Of a DNA stretch of 34,259 nucleotides, positions 6,377-15,533 are shown piece after piece (position 1 is the stretch's first letter; each line of letters starts with the position of its first letter). The notes under the pieces were generated by a model. It saw nothing but the letters and a program-made list of their open reading frames with translations. It did no database searches and had not been told where the DNA came from. The DNA is from Paraburkholderia tuberum STM678. Lineage in GTDB: Bacteria > Pseudomonadota > Gammaproteobacteria > Burkholderiales > Burkholderiaceae. Where the stretch lies: positions 1-34,259 of the forward strand of contig NZ_CADFGP010000069.1 in assembly GCF_902833905.1 (NCBI RefSeq). The letters are read 5' to 3'. The position numbers and the translations under genes were made by a program.

Positions 6377-7627
6377 GTGAGAAGTCCTCATATCGGTCAA
6401 GGCAGCAATTCGGCGAATGTGCGGCGTTACAACGAGCGCCTCCTCTTGCAGGCGCTACGTCGCACAGAGCCCGCCTCAAAAGCCGACCTGGCCCGCCAGG
6501 CGAACCTGACGAACACCGCGGTGGGCAGCATCATCGCGTCACTCGGCGAGGCAGGACTGATCGAATTCACCGGCCGCCGCCTGGAAGGCCAGCGGGGCCA
6601 GCCCGCTTCGCTGATCCGCCTGCACCCGCGCGGCGCCTTCGGCATCGGCGTGCGGCTCGACCGCACCAGCATGGAGACGGTGCTGGTGAGTTTTGCCGGA
6701 GAGATGCTGGCTAGGCGCGCACACGACATGGTGTTGCCTCATCCTGCAAAAGTGCTCGAAATCGTGCACGACGATATTCAGAAAATCCTTCAGATGCTCA
6801 CGCCACACGAGCGCGAACGGCTGGCCGGCGTCGGCGTTGCCCAGCCGTACAACCTGGGCAGCTGGCTGCGCGAGCTTGGCCTGCCGGCTGACACGTTCCG
6901 TGCCTGGGACGGAGTGGACTTCGCGGGCGAGCTGGGGCGGGCCGTGTCGCTGCCCGTGTTCAGCGAGAACGACGGCAACGCTGCGGCCATCGCGGAGTTG
7001 TTCTACGGCTACGGGCGGCAATCGGACGATTTCCTCTACCTGTTTGTCGGGCCGGCGATCGGCGGCGGCATCGCCGTCGACGGCGACTGTCTGCGCGGCG
7101 TGAGCGGCAATGCGGGCGACATCGGCGTCATGCCGGTTCCACCTAGCCGCCTGCCGTCAGCGCTCCAGCCCAGCGGGCAATGGGACATCCTGCTTTCACG
7201 CGCGTCCCTCAACGCGCTCGCACGGCATCTGCGCTACAGCGGCGAATCGATTGAAAAGCGGGCGGACCTCGAAGCCTGCCTGGCGCGCGATCTGCCAGCC
7301 GTCAATGAATGGATCGACGATTGCATCGATGCGCTTGCCCCCGCCCTGCGCTCGATGCTGTGCGTGCTCGACGTTGCGGTGGTCATTCTTGACGCTGACG
7401 TCGACTGCGGCCTGCTCAGTACGCTGATGACGCGTCTGCGCACCGCCATGGTCGCGGCTGCGCCGGAGGCGCGTGGCACCCCGGAGCTGGTCCAAGGTAC
7501 CTTTGGGCCGGACGCTGGCGCGCTCGGCGCGGCGACGCTGCCCATGTTCTTCAACTTTTCGCCGCGCACAGGAATTCTCAAAGGCGCGGGTACTACACCC
7601 CAGGAGGTGACCCATGTCCAGTTCTGA
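6377..7627 (+). CDS. ROK-family transcriptional regulator of the sugar operon
   Basis: The 416-aa protein starts with GTG behind a strong GGAGGAG. Residues ~15-75 form a winged helix-turn-helix (SKADLARQANLTNTAVGSII), followed by an actin-like ROK domain (GIGVRLDRTSMETVLV; FSENDGNAAAIAELFYG; FVGPAIGGGIAVDG). ROK repressors such as NagC, Mlc, XylR and the rhizobial fructose regulator FrcR sense a sugar or sugar phosphate. The segment where ROK kinases carry a zinc-binding Cys/His motif (near VSGNAGDIGVMPVPP) lacks those residues, so it is a regulator and not a kinase. It overlaps the next gene by 14 bases and probably controls its own operon through the dyad at 6324. The fructose link is inferred from the neighbours. 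Confidence 0.88.
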   Translation: MRSPHIGQGSNSANVRRYNERLLLQALRRTEPASKADLARQANLTNTAVGSIIASLGEAGLIEFTGRRLEGQRGQPASLIRLHPRGAFGIGVRLDRTSMETVLVSFAGEMLARRAHDMVLPHPAKVLEIVHDDIQKILQMLTPHERERLAGVGVAQPYNLGSWLRELGLPADTFRAWDGVDFAGELGRAVSLPVFSENDGNAAAIAELFYGYGRQSDDFLYLFVGPAIGGGIAVDGDCLRGVSGNAGDIGVMPVPPSRLPSALQPSGQWDILLSRASLNALARHLRYSGESIEKRADLEACLARDLPAVNEWIDDCIDALAPALRSMLCVLDVAVVILDADVDCGLLSTLMTRLRTAMVAAAPEARGTPELVQGTFGPDAGALGAATLPMFFNFSPRTGILKGAGTTPQEVTHVQF

Positions 7628-9164
7628 ATGCCGGCCCGCGCTGCTGGAGATGCGCGGCATTAGCAAAACCTTCCCCGGTGTGCGCGCACTCGACAACGTG
7701 CATCTCACCGTGTACCCAGGCGAAGTGCATTCGCTAATGGGCGAAAACGGCGCGGGTAAGTCCACCCTGATGAAAATCCTCTCGGGCGCTTATCAGGCCG
7801 ACTCAGGCGGACAGATTCTTATCGACGGCAAGGCCGAGGTCATTAACGGCCCACTCGCGGCGAGAGCACTGGGTGTGGCGGTCATTTACCAGGAATTAAG
7901 CCTCGCGCCCAATCTGTCGGTCGCCGAAAACATTCATGCGGGGCGCGAATTGCGCAAGGGCGGCCGTTGGGGCGTCGTCGATCGCCCGGGAATGGAGCGC
8001 GCCTGCGAAGCCGTGCTCAAGCGCCTCGGCGCAGCCTTCAAACCGCACACCCTGGTGGGCGATTTGTCGATCGCCGAGCGGCAACTCGTCGAGATCGCAC
8101 GGGCCGTGCACACCCGCGCCCGTATCCTCGTGATGGATGAGCCGACCACGCCGTTGTCATCACGCGAAACGGACCGCCTCTTCGATCTGATCCGCCAGTT
8201 GCGCGCCGAAGGCCTCGCGATCATCTACATCAGCCATCGGATGGCTGAGATCTATGAACTTTCCGATCGCGTTTCCGTGCTGCGCGACGGCACGTATGTC
8301 GGCACGCTGGTGCGCGAGCAGCTCTCTGCCGAGAGCCTCGTAAAAATGATGGTGGGTCGCGACATCTCCGGCTTCTACAAGAAACAGCACGCGCCCTACG
8401 ATCCGGGCAAGGTCGTGCTGTCGGTGCGCAACGTCGCCGACACGGGACGCGTACGTGGCTGCAGCCTCGATCTCCACGCGGGCGAGGTGCTCGGCATCGC
8501 GGGCCTCGTCGGCGCGGGCCGCACCGAACTGGCCCGGCTCATCTTCGGCGCGGAACCGCGTGCGCGCGGAGAAGTGTCGGTGGACGGCAAGGTACTCGCG
8601 CTGCGCACGCCGCGCGATGCCATCGACGCGGGCCTCGTCTACCTCACCGAGGACCGCAAGGGCCAAGGTCTCTTCCTCGACATGAGCGTGCGCGACAACA
8701 TCAACGTCGCCGTCTGCAACCGGGACGCCCGGCTCGGGGTACTCGATCTGGCACGCGGAGCTTCCCGCGCGAGCGATGCAATCGCCGCCCTATCCATCCG
8801 CGTGCCGAACTCCAAGGTCAACGCGGGTGCGCTGTCCGGCGGCAACCAGCAGAAAGTCCTGCTGTCGCGCCTGCTCGAGACCAAACCGCGCGTCCTCATT
8901 CTCGACGAGCCGACGCGTGGCGTAGACATCGGCGCGAAGTCCGAGATCTACCGGATCATCAACGAACTCGCGCGCACGGGTGTGGGCATCATCGTCATAT
9001 CGAGCGAGTTGCCGGAAATCATCGGTGTGGCCGACCGCGTGCTGGTGATGCGCGAAGGCGAATTTGCGGGTGAACTCGGGGGCCATACCGGCACGCCGAT
9101 TGTTCAGGAAACCATCATCGCGCTGGCCACGGGCTCTCGTCCCGCGCTGGGCGAAGCGGCCTGA
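7614..9164 (+). CDS. Sugar ABC transporter ATPase, ribose/fructose type (FrcA/RbsA-like)
   Basis: The 516-aa protein has two fused nucleotide-binding domains, the layout of RbsA/XylG/FrcA proteins. Domain one has Walker A GENGAGKST (residues 43-51), the degenerate signature LSIAERQLVEIARA and Walker B ILVMDEPTTPLS. Domain two has a degenerate Walker A GLVGAGRTEL, the signature LSGGNQQKV and Walker B VLILDEPTRGVD. It energises import with the permease and binding protein encoded just downstream. The ATG overlaps the end of the ROK gene and has GGAGG upstream, indicating translational coupling. The substrate is not readable from this subunit; fructose is suggested by the operon. Confidence 0.93.
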   Translation: MSSSECRPALLEMRGISKTFPGVRALDNVHLTVYPGEVHSLMGENGAGKSTLMKILSGAYQADSGGQILIDGKAEVINGPLAARALGVAVIYQELSLAPNLSVAENIHAGRELRKGGRWGVVDRPGMERACEAVLKRLGAAFKPHTLVGDLSIAERQLVEIARAVHTRARILVMDEPTTPLSSRETDRLFDLIRQLRAEGLAIIYISHRMAEIYELSDRVSVLRDGTYVGTLVREQLSAESLVKMMVGRDISGFYKKQHAPYDPGKVVLSVRNVADTGRVRGCSLDLHAGEVLGIAGLVGAGRTELARLIFGAEPRARGEVSVDGKVLALRTPRDAIDAGLVYLTEDRKGQGLFLDMSVRDNINVAVCNRDARLGVLDLARGASRASDAIAALSIRVPNSKVNAGALSGGNQQKVLLSRLLETKPRVLILDEPTRGVDIGAKSEIYRIINELARTGVGIIVISSELPEIIGVADRVLVMREGEFAGELGGHTGTPIVQETIIALATGSRPALGEAA

Positions 9165-9205
9165 TTTCTATAAGAGACAGGATCTCGAGTATCCAGGAGG
9201 ACGAC

Positions 9206-10243
9206 ATGAGCAACACCACCAAACACCACGACGCCGACCCAGTGCCGGCCCCTAAGGCACCCACGCAGGCGCAACGGCAATCGCTTATCGAACACCGCGA
9301 ACGCATGCAGTCCCTGATGCGAACGGCAGGCATGCTGCCCGTGCTCGTGCTGCTGTGCATCGGCTTCGGTCTAGGCACCGACAGCTTTTTCAGTCTGCAG
9401 AACCTGTCGATTGTCACGCAGCAGGCGTCAATCAACATCGTGCTGGCCGCCGGGATGACCTTCGTCATTCTGACGGGCGGGATCGATCTGTCAGTCGGCT
9501 CGGTGCTGTCGGCCGCCGCAGTGACGGCCTTGCTGGCATCGAACATTCCGGGTTGGGGCTGGCTCGGCATCCCAACCGCGCTTGCCGTCGGGATCGGCTT
9601 CGGCCTGATCAACGGTGCGCTGATAGCGTTACTCAGACTGCCGCCCTTTATCGTCACGCTCGGCGCGCTGACTGCGGTGCGCGGCGTTGCCCGGCTGCTA
9701 GGCCACGACACGACCGTCTTCAATCCCCAACTGTCGTTCGCCTTCATCGGCAACGGCGCGATCCTCGGCGTCCCGTGGCTCGTGGTGATCGCCGGCGCAG
9801 TGGTCGTGGTCTCCTGGTTCATCCTGCGCCGCACCGTCCTTGGACTGCGCATCTATTCGGTCGGTGGCAACCGCGAAGCCGCGCGCCTCTCCGGTATCAA
9901 GGTGTGGGGCATCGAGATGTTCGTCTATGCCATGTCAGGTCTGCTTGCCGGCCTCGGCGCAGTGATGTCGGCGGCCCGCCTGTATGCGGCGAACGGTCTG
10001 CAGATGGGTCAGTCGTACGAACTGGACGCGATTGCCGCAGTGATTCTCGGCGGCACCAGCTTCGTCGGCGGTGTGGGCTCGATCGTCGGCACGCTGGTTG
10101 GCGCGCTGATCATCGCTGTCCTGACCAATGGGCTGGTTTTGCTCGGCGTATCCGACGTCTGGCAATACATCATCAAGGGCCTCGTCATCATCGGCGCTGT
10201 AGCGCTCGACCGCTTCCGTCAACGCGGATCAGCTCGCACCTGA
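9206..10243 (+). CDS. Sugar ABC transporter permease (RbsC/FrcC-like)
   Basis: The 345-aa integral membrane protein has a charged cytoplasmic N-terminus of about 45 residues and then roughly ten hydrophobic segments. Family hallmarks include MTFVILTGGIDLSVGS, LPPFIVTLGALTAVRG and the conserved coupling region YSVGGNREAARLSGI. AVILGGTSFVGGVGSIVGTL near the C-terminus is also typical of branched CUT2 permeases. It starts 41 bases after the ATPase gene with AGGAGGA upstream. It forms the channel of the importer. Confidence 0.93.
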   Translation: MSNTTKHHDADPVPAPKAPTQAQRQSLIEHRERMQSLMRTAGMLPVLVLLCIGFGLGTDSFFSLQNLSIVTQQASINIVLAAGMTFVILTGGIDLSVGSVLSAAAVTALLASNIPGWGWLGIPTALAVGIGFGLINGALIALLRLPPFIVTLGALTAVRGVARLLGHDTTVFNPQLSFAFIGNGAILGVPWLVVIAGAVVVVSWFILRRTVLGLRIYSVGGNREAARLSGIKVWGIEMFVYAMSGLLAGLGAVMSAARLYAANGLQMGQSYELDAIAAVILGGTSFVGGVGSIVGTLVGALIIAVLTNGLVLLGVSDVWQYIIKGLVIIGAVALDRFRQRGSART

Positions 10244-10347
10244 ACTACGCCTTCATACGCCGTTCCTACTTGCCTCACAAACCCATGGGCGCAAACCGGT
10301 CCCCTTGCGCCCCACTCACCCAACGGACCACCTTGGAGACAACGAAA

Positions 10348-11295
10348 ATGTTCAAGCAGAAAATTGCTATCGCCAGCACTGCCCTTGCGATGGGTCTCAG
10401 CCTCACGCTGCCCGCGGCGAACGCCGCCGACAAGCCGCTCAAGGCGATTGGCATCACCGTCGGCTCGCTTGGCAACCCCTACTTCGTCACGATCGTCAAA
10501 GGCGCTGAGGCCAAGGCCAAGCAGATCAATCCCGGCGTGAATGTCACCGCAGTGTCGGCTGATTACGACATGAACAAGCAGTTCACGCAAATCGACAACT
10601 TCATCGCCGCTCACGTCGACATGATCCTGCTCAACGCAGCCGACCCGAAGGCTATCGAGCCTGCTGTGAAGAAGGCTCAAGCCGCCGGCATCGTGGTCGT
10701 AGCCGTGGATGTGGCCGCCGCCGGCGCCGACGCCACGGTGCAGACCAACAACGTGCAGGCCGGCGAAATCTCGTGCGACTACATCGCCAAAAAACTCAAT
10801 GGCAAGGGCAATGTCATCATCGAAAACGGGCCGCCGGTGTCGGCGGTGGTCGACCGCGTGAAGGGCTGCAAGTCGGTTTTCGCGAAGCATCCCGAACTGA
10901 AGGTGCTGTCTGATGATCAGGATGCCAAAGGGTCCCGCGAAGGCGGTATGAATGCGATGCAGGGCTATCTGACGCGCTTCCCGAAAGTCGATGCCGTCTT
11001 CGCAATCAACGACCCGCAGGCGGTGGGCAGCGATCTGGCGGCCAAGCAGTTGAACCGCAAGAACCTCTTCATTACGTCCGTCGACGGCGCACCGGACATC
11101 GAAACCGCGCTGAAAACCGACACGCTGGTTCAGGCCTCCGCGAGCCAGGATCCGTGGTCTATGGCGCAAACGGCCGTCACGGTCGGATACGGGCTCATGA
11201 ACGGCAAGAAGCCGGCCAACACGATGATCCTGCTGCCCTCCACGCTCGTGACGCGTGACAACGTCAACAGCTACAAGGGCTGGTCGTCGCACTAA
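10348..11295 (+). CDS. Periplasmic sugar-binding protein of the ABC transporter (FrcB/RbsB-like)
   Basis: The chosen ATG at 10348 follows TTGGAGA and gives a 315-aa precursor with a clear Sec signal (positive MFKQK, hydrophobic core, cleavage after AANA near residue 26). The mature part is a type 1 periplasmic-binding fold: GITVGSLGNPYFVTIVKGAE, ADPKAIEPAVKKAQAAGI, then NDPQAVGSDLAAKQ and SVDGAPDIETAL. It captures the sugar in the periplasm and hands it to the permease. Gene order ATPase-permease-binding protein differs from frcBCA of rhizobia. Binding-pocket residues were not matched to a particular sugar. Confidence 0.93.
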   Translation: MFKQKIAIASTALAMGLSLTLPAANAADKPLKAIGITVGSLGNPYFVTIVKGAEAKAKQINPGVNVTAVSADYDMNKQFTQIDNFIAAHVDMILLNAADPKAIEPAVKKAQAAGIVVVAVDVAAAGADATVQTNNVQAGEISCDYIAKKLNGKGNVIIENGPPVSAVVDRVKGCKSVFAKHPELKVLSDDQDAKGSREGGMNAMQGYLTRFPKVDAVFAINDPQAVGSDLAAKQLNRKNLFITSVDGAPDIETALKTDTLVQASASQDPWSMAQTAVTVGYGLMNGKKPANTMILLPSTLVTRDNVNSYKGWSSH

Positions 11296-11326
11296 GTTCA
11301 ACCCGTCAATTACACGCCGGATCATC

Positions 11327-12964
11327 ATGTCACATCTCACTCAGTCGCCCGCATGGCGGGCTCTCGCAGACCATCGCGACCACATGGCGCACACCTCGAT
11401 CTCCGGGCTCTTCGCGCAGGACGACAGACGTTTCGAGCGGTTCTCGATGGAGGCGGCCGGCATCTTCGTCGACTACTCGAAGAACCTGATCACGACTGAA
11501 ACGCTGGGCCTGCTCGGCGCGCTCTCGCGCCAGGCCGGTGTGGAAGATCGGCGACGCGCCATGTTTGCGGGTGAGCGCATCAACACCACCGAGAACCGGC
11601 CGGTGCTGCACGTCGCACTGCGCGAGCGAAGCGGGAAGCCGATTATCGTGGACGGGAAGGACGTGATTCCGGACGTGTTCGCAGTCCTCGCTAAAATGCG
11701 GCGCTTTACCGACGCCGTCCGTGAAGGCAAGTGGCGCGGCTACACGGGGCACGCGATCACCGATGTAGTCAATATCGGCATCGGCGGCTCGGATCTCGGT
11801 CCGCGCATGGTCTGCGAAGCTTTGAAGCCTTATGGCGACAAGGGGCCGACGACGCACTTCGTCTCCAATGTCGATGGCGCCGACATTGCCGAAGTGCTGC
11901 CGAGCGTCGATCTGGAGACGACGCTCTTCGTGATTTCATCGAAGACTTTCACGACCCGGGAGACTCTGCTCAACGCACGCACCGCGCGCAACTGGCTACT
12001 GAGCAGCGGCGCGCCCGAATCAGCCGTCGCAAAACACTTCGTCGCGGTTTCGACCAACGCTGACGCGGTTGCAGCATTCGGCATCGATCTCAGCAACATG
12101 TTCGAATTCTGGGACTGGGTCGGCGGCCGGTATTCGTTGTGGTCCGCGATCGGGCTGCCTATTGCGCTGCAGATCGGCATGGACGGATTCGAGGCGCTGC
12201 TGGGCGGCGCACATGCAATGGACCGGCACTTTGCCGAGGCGCCGCTCGAACAGAACCTCCCCGTCCTGCTCGGCATGATTGGCATCTGGTACACGAATTT
12301 TTTTGGCGCGAACAGCCAGCTGATTGCCCCATACGACCGCTATTTGCACCGCCTTCCAGCCTACCTGCAGCAACTCGACATGGAGAGCAATGGGAAGTCC
12401 GTCACCTTGTCGGGCAAGCGTGTCGATTATGGGACAGGACCGGTCATCTGGGGAGAGCCCGGGACCAACGGTCAGCACGCCTTTTTTCAATTGTTGCATC
12501 AGGGAACCGCCCTGATCCCGGCAGACTTCATCGCTTGCATGCAGCCGCAGCGTGCGCTGGATGTTCACCATGACGTCCTGCTGGCCAATTGCTTTGCGCA
12601 AACCGAAGCGCTGATGAACGGGTTGCAGGTGGCGGGGGCACCGCACCGCAGCTTCGACGGCAATCGCCCAACCAACACGATCTGCATGGACAGCCTTGAG
12701 CCCGCGGCACTTGGCGCCCTCCTCGCGCTGTACGAGCACAAGGTATTCGTGCAGGGGATCATCTGGAACATCAATTCTTTTGACCAATGGGGAGTCGAAC
12801 TCGGCAAGAAACTGGCCGTGGTGATTGAGAGCGAAATCAGCGAGTCAAGCGCGGCAAGTACTCACGACAGCTCCACCAACGGTCTGATCGAGCGCTTCAG
12901 GCAACGGCGGATGAAGAAGGCTGATCCGGCAATCGGAGATCGGAGCGACCATGAATCTTCCTGA
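11327..12964 (+). CDS. pgi: Glucose-6-phosphate isomerase
   Basis: The 545-aa product has both isomerase signatures: WDWVGGRYSLWSAIGLPIAL in the middle and GIIWNINSFDQWGVELGKKL near the C-terminus. It also has GIGGSDLGPRM, the phosphate loop, and VSNVDGADIAEVL. It interconverts fructose-6-phosphate and glucose-6-phosphate in the cytoplasm. It starts 31 bases after the binding-protein gene and overlaps the next gene by 14 bases. The C-terminal tail of about 50 residues is long, polar and Ser-rich before the stop. Inside this operon its likely direction is F6P to G6P, feeding Zwf; a housekeeping copy probably exists elsewhere. Confidence 0.95.
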   Translation: MSHLTQSPAWRALADHRDHMAHTSISGLFAQDDRRFERFSMEAAGIFVDYSKNLITTETLGLLGALSRQAGVEDRRRAMFAGERINTTENRPVLHVALRERSGKPIIVDGKDVIPDVFAVLAKMRRFTDAVREGKWRGYTGHAITDVVNIGIGGSDLGPRMVCEALKPYGDKGPTTHFVSNVDGADIAEVLPSVDLETTLFVISSKTFTTRETLLNARTARNWLLSSGAPESAVAKHFVAVSTNADAVAAFGIDLSNMFEFWDWVGGRYSLWSAIGLPIALQIGMDGFEALLGGAHAMDRHFAEAPLEQNLPVLLGMIGIWYTNFFGANSQLIAPYDRYLHRLPAYLQQLDMESNGKSVTLSGKRVDYGTGPVIWGEPGTNGQHAFFQLLHQGTALIPADFIACMQPQRALDVHHDVLLANCFAQTEALMNGLQVAGAPHRSFDGNRPTNTICMDSLEPAALGALLALYEHKVFVQGIIWNINSFDQWGVELGKKLAVVIESEISESSAASTHDSSTNGLIERFRQRRMKKADPAIGDRSDHESS

Positions 12965-13883
12965 ACTGGTCGTATTCGGCGAGGCGCTGACCGACTTTAT
13001 CCGTGAAGACGATCAGCACTGGCGTAGCGCGTCGGGCGGCTCGTGCTGGAACGTCGCCCGCGTGGGCGCACGGCTGGGCGTGCCTACCGGCTTCGCGGGC
13101 ACCGTCAGCCATGACACGTTTGGCGACAAACTGATGGTACAGAGTGCGCAGGCCGGACTCGACATGCGTTTCACCAGACAGGTGGAGCGGCCGCCGCTCC
13201 TTGCCATGGTCGTATCGAAACATCCGCCGCAATATTTTTTTATCGGCGACAACAGCGCCGACCTGGCTTTTGACGCCAACGCATTGCCGTCCGGGTGGCT
13301 GGAGGCTGCGAAGATCGTGCACTTCGGTTCGCTTAGCCTGGTACGTGATCCACTCGCGGAGCATCTGCTGGATATCGCGCAAGCCGCGCACGCCGCCGGC
13401 AAGCGGATCTCGTTCGATCCGAACTACCGGGATCTGATGGCGAGCCCCGGCTACCGCCCTACGCTGCGCCGCATGGCGGAACTGGCCAGCTATATCAAGG
13501 TATCGGACGAGGATCTGCGAGGCCTGTTCCCGGAACTGGATGAAGCCCAGGCACTTGCCAAACTTCGCTCGTGGGCGCCCACTGCCGACATTCTTGTGAC
13601 ACGCGGCGCAGCAGGCATGGCGTTGCTCACCTCGGACGAGGAGCTTTTCCAGCCGGCGTTCGCCGCACAGGTCGTCGACACCGTCGGCTGTGGCGACGCC
13701 TGCGTAGGCGGATGGATCGCGAGCCTGATTAGCCGGCCGGATGCGCCGCAGGCATCCCATCTGCGGTTCTCGGCGGCTTGTGCAGCCGTGGCGTGTGCAC
13801 AGCAGGGCGCCTACGCACCCACCACGGACGAAGTGGCGACCCTGACCGGCTCGTCAGGCCCGTTTATCAATTCCCACAATTGA
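12951..13883 (+). CDS. PfkB-family sugar kinase, probable fructokinase
   Basis: The 310-aa kinase has the PfkB N-terminal substrate part (VVFGEALTDFI; GGSCWNVARVGARLG) and a C-terminal ATP/catalytic motif DTVGCGDACVGGW (residues 243-255). The base Asp249 is present. The anion-hole sequence reads GCGD where most members have GAGD. It would phosphorylate the imported hexose at the 6-position. Fructokinase is the most sensible choice because Pgi and Zwf, the next two steps, are its direct neighbours, but a related ketose or deoxy sugar is not excluded. Its start overlaps the end of pgi, and zwf begins five bases after its stop. Confidence 0.85.
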   Translation: MNLPELVVFGEALTDFIREDDQHWRSASGGSCWNVARVGARLGVPTGFAGTVSHDTFGDKLMVQSAQAGLDMRFTRQVERPPLLAMVVSKHPPQYFFIGDNSADLAFDANALPSGWLEAAKIVHFGSLSLVRDPLAEHLLDIAQAAHAAGKRISFDPNYRDLMASPGYRPTLRRMAELASYIKVSDEDLRGLFPELDEAQALAKLRSWAPTADILVTRGAAGMALLTSDEELFQPAFAAQVVDTVGCGDACVGGWIASLISRPDAPQASHLRFSAACAAVACAQQGAYAPTTDEVATLTGSSGPFINSHN

Positions 13884-13888
13884 ATACC

Positions 13889-15370
13889 ATGAGAACTCCA
13901 CGGAACAGCCCACCCGAGCACGACGGATTCGCATTCGTCCTGTTCGGCGGCACGGGTGATCTGGCGATGCGTAAGATCCTGCCCGCACTCTACGCCGCGC
14001 ACCGCGACGACATGCTCGCACCGGACGGCAGGATCGTCTCCGTTGCACAGACAGCCCTCGATCATGGCGGCTATCTGAAATGGGTCGAGGAGCATGTCAA
14101 ACCCCACCTGCCCGGAACGGCGATCGATCCCGCTGTGTGGGAAGGCTTTCTCGAACGCATTACGTATGTCGCGCTCGATGCGAGTCAGCCCGATTCGTTC
14201 TCCCTGTTACGCGAAGCGCTTGCGACAGGGCGCAGCCGGCGGATTTTCTATCTGGCGACCGGGCCTGCACTGTTCGTGCCGATCTGCCGCGCTCTCGCGT
14301 CGGCCGGACTGACCGTAGGCTCGCGCGTAGTGCTGGAGAAGCCGCTCGGCTACGATCTCGAATCGTCCAATGCGATCAACGATGCGGTGGGCCAGATCTT
14401 CGCAGAAGACCAGATCTACCGGATCGACCACTACCTGGGAAAGGAAGCGGTCCAGAACCTGCTCGCGCTGCGATTCGGCAACTCGCTGTTCGAACCATTG
14501 TGGCGTCGCGACTGGGTCGAGAGCATCCAGATTACGGTCGCCGAAGAACTGGGCGTCGAAGGCCGCGGCAACTTCTACGACCAGACTGGCGCGCTGCGCG
14601 ATATGGTGCAGAACCACCTGCTGCAGTTGCTCGCCATCATCGCCATGGAACCGCCTCACTCCATGGATGCAGACGCGGTGCGAGACGAGAAACTGCGCGT
14701 GTTGCGCGCGCTCAAACCGGTCACGAGCGAGCAGATCCGGCAGAGTGTCGTGCGTGGCCAGTATCACGCCGGTGCCATCAAGGGGGTATCGGTGCCGGCT
14801 TACCAGGCCGAAGCGGGTGTCGGTGAGCACAGCACGACAGAAACGTTCGTCGCCCTGAAGGTCGAGGTCGAAAACTGGCGCTGGTCCGGCGTGCCGTTCT
14901 TCCTGCGCACCGGCAAACGGCTCGCGGGCCGCCTGGCAGAGATCGTCATCAACTTCCGGCCCGTACCTCACTCGGCTTTGGGCCCGATGGCATTACGCCC
15001 GGGCTCGAACCGGCTGACGATCCGGCTGCAGCCGAACGAATCGATCCGGCTCAGCGCGCTCGCCAAGCAGCCAGGGACTGGCATGACGCTGCAAGGCGTG
15101 CATCTCGACCTCGCATTTGACCAGTTCTTCCAGCAGGAGCGGATGGAGGCGTACGAGCGCCTGCTGCTCGATGTGATCGCGGGACGGCTCGCACTCTTCG
15201 TAAGGCGTGACGAGCAGGAGGCCGCATGGCGATGGGTTGCGCCGATCCTCGCTGACTGGGCAAGCCAGGACAACCCCCCGAAACCTTACGCAGCCGGCAC
15301 CTGGGGCCCGGCCGCGGCAAGCGCGCTGCTTGCGCGGCACAGCACCTGTTGGCAGGAGGAAGAAAACTGA
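13889..15370 (+). CDS. zwf: Glucose-6-phosphate 1-dehydrogenase
   Basis: The 493-aa enzyme has the Rossmann motif GGTGDLAMRK (residues 20-29) for NADP+, and the active-site signature RIDHYLGKE (178-186) with the substrate-binding His and Lys. EKPLGYDLESS and the C-terminal domain (RTGKRLAGR) also fit. It oxidises G6P to 6-phosphogluconolactone, opening the Entner-Doudoroff and pentose phosphate routes. The ATG five bases after the kinase stop is preferred. Longer in-frame starts would overlap the kinase by about 100 bases. The usual partners pgl, edd and eda are not in this window. Confidence 0.95.
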   Translation: MRTPRNSPPEHDGFAFVLFGGTGDLAMRKILPALYAAHRDDMLAPDGRIVSVAQTALDHGGYLKWVEEHVKPHLPGTAIDPAVWEGFLERITYVALDASQPDSFSLLREALATGRSRRIFYLATGPALFVPICRALASAGLTVGSRVVLEKPLGYDLESSNAINDAVGQIFAEDQIYRIDHYLGKEAVQNLLALRFGNSLFEPLWRRDWVESIQITVAEELGVEGRGNFYDQTGALRDMVQNHLLQLLAIIAMEPPHSMDADAVRDEKLRVLRALKPVTSEQIRQSVVRGQYHAGAIKGVSVPAYQAEAGVGEHSTTETFVALKVEVENWRWSGVPFFLRTGKRLAGRLAEIVINFRPVPHSALGPMALRPGSNRLTIRLQPNESIRLSALAKQPGTGMTLQGVHLDLAFDQFFQQERMEAYERLLLDVIAGRLALFVRRDEQEAAWRWVAPILADWASQDNPPKPYAAGTWGPAAASALLARHSTCWQEEEN

Positions 15371-15533
15371 GCGCCAAGCAAACCCGCGGTCAGCCCGCCC
15401 TTGAGTTTAAGGTGCGCAGGCACGACGGTGTCGCACTCGTGACGCCCCGATGCGCCTACTGCATCGATCAACGCACTCAAAATCTTCAGTGACGACTCTT
15501 ATGTCCAGCTGATCTGTTAAGCGAACCACAATC
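15371..15533 (+). other. Intergenic gap inside the sugar operon
   Basis: A 163-base gap between zwf and the mutarotase gene. No terminator or clear promoter is visible, so read-through is likely. Confidence 0.4.

Noticed and set aside
9355..10347. A long plus-strand frame that continues upstream of the binding-protein gene
   Set aside because: It is an out-of-frame reading of the permease. The binding protein clearly starts at 10348 with a signal peptide and ribosome binding site.
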